Positions 61,183-64,000 of a DNA stretch of 64,000 bases are shown here, one piece after another. Both the position numbers and the translations under genes were made by a program. The notes beneath the pieces were generated by a model. The model did not search any database and had not been told where the DNA came from. It saw only the letters and a program-made list of their open reading frames with translations. How positions within the stretch are numbered: the first letter of the stretch is position 1; each line of letters opens with the position of its first letter. Source of the stretch: Gibbula magus (lineage: Eukaryota; Mollusca; Gastropoda; Trochida; Trochidae); assembly GCA_936450465.1 (NCBI GenBank), contig OW388296.1:51620931-51684930 (forward strand). The letters are read 5' to 3'.

Positions 61183-64000
61183 ATGTTTCAGACCCAAAAA
61201 TCTAGAGGCCAGGTAAGTATCTGCCAGCCCAAAAGTCGAACGGACGATGTTTACAGGGGAAACAATTCACAAACATCGATGTCCAGTCAATATTAAAATC
61301 ATTGAATAAAAAACATATGCTTTATTGTTGTCTTTTTAAACTACAAATATAGCGTGTTATATGAATAAAAAATTAAATTTCAATCACGAAAGTTCATTAA
61401 AGTTTATATTATAATCTTCACTATTACCTGACAAACATCGATCGATATCTAGCCTTGATGCAAGTCGAGTGACCCGATACGGTCACGTGGACCAATGAGA
61501 TTCTACATAGAAGCCGGTGACATGCGAGATAGATCCTCATGAAAAAATAATCAAGTGTTTACGCAGTGATAAGTGCAAATTACGGGTACGAGTAAACGTA
61601 TAATTTCTGAGATGTTCTAACATAATAGCATATATTCAAAAATATTTAGAGAAACATAAATTGCCGATTGTCATTGTATTGTTACTGAGATGTTCACCAT
61701 TCATCTTGTATAATAGTGTATATTCAATACTTGTTAATAGACAGACGTGTGAGTAAGGTTGTGAAGAGATTTGTTAATTGCCAGTCAAGGTAGTGATTCA
61801 TTAGCGCATCCGGTAATTATCTAAGCTTTGATGTTTAATTAACAGTAATTGATAGTAATTAGCATTAATTAAAGCCTGTCACTTCTCATCTCAAAAGTAA
61901 AAGCAATGTCATTTTACGTCTTTTTCTACTAGGTAACAATTTAACTATTCACCGGTTATCTATTAAAGCTTTGTCAACATGTTGGTCGTAGTATATTCAG
62001 CTTGGTGAGAGATATGTAATTTGATTGAAACAAATAATAACAGACACCGTGAGTCACAAGTTGTATTTTTTTATTACTATTTCCATCCCGAATTAACCTG
62101 GGATCTGCAAATTAAGGGTTAATCTCCAAATTGTATGTTTGTAGCTGTTGTGTATTCTTGATATCCTGCTAATTAATCAATTCTACTAGATGACCTTATT
62201 ACTTCAATAACTGTTTATGCTATGCATTATCTGGCCACTGAGGAGTTTAACCAAAGGTGTGATATAAGGTCTATTTTTCCATCTTACTGCCCATCAAATA
62301 AGGAACTTTTTTTTACCAGGTAGTTATGCTGTGTTGATTTTTAATGTAATAACCTTAATTTGAAAACAATTATTTCATGCGATTCATGTTTATAAGAAAC
62401 TTGAGAATCTAATCAGTCGTCAGTGACTGACATGACTTGTAATAGATATTTGATATAAATATAAAGATCAATCTTTGACCTTTTAAATACTATCAGGTGA
62501 CCAAATTAATCACTGTAATCAGTGTTATTGTAAACAGATATAGATATAATAGCGTAGTAACATTTCAAGTATATATACATCTTATTTGGAAACTCAACAT
62601 TTAATTTACAATATTACCTTAAATCTACTTTTAATTATCATACAGTTGCTCTTTTATTCTGCTGTAAATTTTAAAAAATGAATAATGGATAAATTAGGCA
62701 TTCTATCAATCATATTGGTAATTTAATCAGATTTCAAAAGCATTTAAGCCCTCTCACTCTGTCACTTATCAATTTAGTTCCTCTAGTCTGGTAACATTTT
62801 TAATTGGAAGGGAAAATTTTGAAACTTTTGGTTTGGAAGGAATTCTGAATACCTTTGTATTTCTTTCCAAATTTGTCAAAATCACATTTGGAGAATCTGT
62901 AAACCAACTAATAAATTATTTTTTTTAATTTTAAAAATTTGATATCTTCAAAAAAATATATGACTCAAGTTTAAAAGAATTAGATAATGAAAATTTAAGT
63001 TGAAAAAATCGTTGCGTAAGGTTCAAACATTTTGAAATTTTCTGAAAAAAAAGTAACTTAGAGTTATCTCATTTTTAGTTTTAGATTACTGTAAGTACCA
63101 GAACATGAACTAAACTACAAAGCTTTTTGATACAAGTATATGGTCAATCTGACAAATGAAGGATAATTAAAATGATCAAGCTGCAATTTATGTACATATA
63201 AGATGGTATTTCAGTTCCCATTAAATCTATAATGATATATGCACTGTAGGTTTATATGACTACACAGCTGTGTGTGACCAAGGTAATTTCAGTCTTGATA
63301 CGTTAACAAAAAAGCCATATGCTACAATGATGATTGATTTGGAAAATATGATACTGCTAATGGGAAAATTGACATAGATAATCAATTTAGTATTCTGTTT
63401 CATCTCTAGAACTCATTTTCAAAGCCAAACTAGTATACTTTTATCCTAACGGTGCTAGACACAGGTCCAATTTTGGAAAGTCAATAAATATTTATTTTGT
63501 GGGATATGAAATCTAGTTGATGGAAAGCTAGGCATTTTCTCTTTTAATTTTAATTAAAAATCTTGGTACATAAATGACTTTAAAAGAACCAAATGACAAT
63601 CTTAAATCTCGATCCATAAACTCTTTACATTGTTTTCTTTAAAATCAGTCTAACTAAAGATGAGTTGAATGATTGAAAGCAAATGCTGTAGAATTAGATA
63701 TTTACCATGGCCATTAGTTCCCATTATTGCCAGTTTGTGGAATAAATCTGGTTTTAAACCTTAAATGATTGTCAACTGTATATAACAGTTATGAAAACAT
63801 TTGCCTTCTTCAATGGACACTATATAAGTATCAGGGTAAACTTATTACCCTGTTCAACAATTTTGTCCTATTCAAAAATCACCTCCTGATAATCAAATTT
63901 AACATTTGATTAAGTTGTTGATGTAGTTGATCAAGTGTTGTTAACGTTTTTAGTATGAAAACACTGTTGTGATTGAATTGTTAGTAGTAAACATCAAACC

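Larger units (their letters stand above)
47600..64000 (+). other. DSTYK intron 2 (5' part; continues beyond the window)
   Basis: At least 16.4 kb without a recognisable exon. The transposons and SINEs inside it are listed separately. Stretches with nothing recognised are 47600-48266, 48848-50158, 52309-52500, 52955-53248, 53691-54935, 55601-56609, 56826-57319, 57491-57766, 59400-60105 and 61200-64000. These are AT-rich and low in coding potential on both strands. Confidence 0.7.

Noticed and set aside
48419..64000. Further DSTYK exons
   Set aside because: None of the open frames in this range shows similarity to the coiled-coil middle or kinase domain. Very short exons cannot be excluded by eye.

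Overview
This is eukaryotic nuclear DNA, most likely from a mollusc and possibly a gastropod. The lineage call is tentative. It rests on AT-rich intron and intergenic sequence, tRNA-derived SINEs ending in ...GTTAAACCCCAACTCACCTCACC, a second SINE type carrying the AAATGGGTACCTGG core, and a protein-coding gene with a clear animal orthologue. Nothing looks bacterial or viral.

Positions 1-40931 are a head-to-tail array of nine copies of one complex unit. Using the anchor TTAATTTTTTGAAATATG, the copies begin at 1, 4201, 10207, 15337, 20532, 25999, 31211, 35993 and 39005. The full-length form is about 5.1-5.5 kb. Each unit holds, in order: an AT-rich segment, a 92-bp minisatellite, a short hairpin, a polypyrimidine CCCTCCCTCACTCA array of up to about 1.4 kb, a minus-strand open segment that resembles a 3'-terminal exon, a very uniform core rich in palindromes, and a second AT-rich segment. 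Individual copies differ by insertions (a MITE with an 8-bp target duplication in unit 2, a LINE 3' end in unit 5), a LINE-associated deletion (unit 8) and truncation (unit 9). The array continues past the left edge of the window. Its right end carries a three-copy 37-bp minisatellite.

Positions 41044-44452 are intergenic sequence with one SINE. From 44453 rightwards lies the 5' part of a plus-strand gene for DSTYK (dual serine/threonine and tyrosine protein kinase). Exon 1 (44453-44576) and exon 2 (47082-47599) join in frame and encode the first 214 residues. The kinase domain is not in the window; the rest of the gene lies beyond position 64000.

Intron 2 (47600-64000 and beyond) is filled with small non-autonomous transposons: a piggyBac-like pair, one of them with a nested hAT-like element; a second hAT-like element; MITEs flanked by TTAA; a possible mariner-like MITE; and at least five copies of the CACCT-tailed SINE.

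The only confident protein-coding gene is DSTYK. The striking part of the window is the 5.2-kb array, which contains nothing I recognise as rDNA, histone or another standard tandem gene family.
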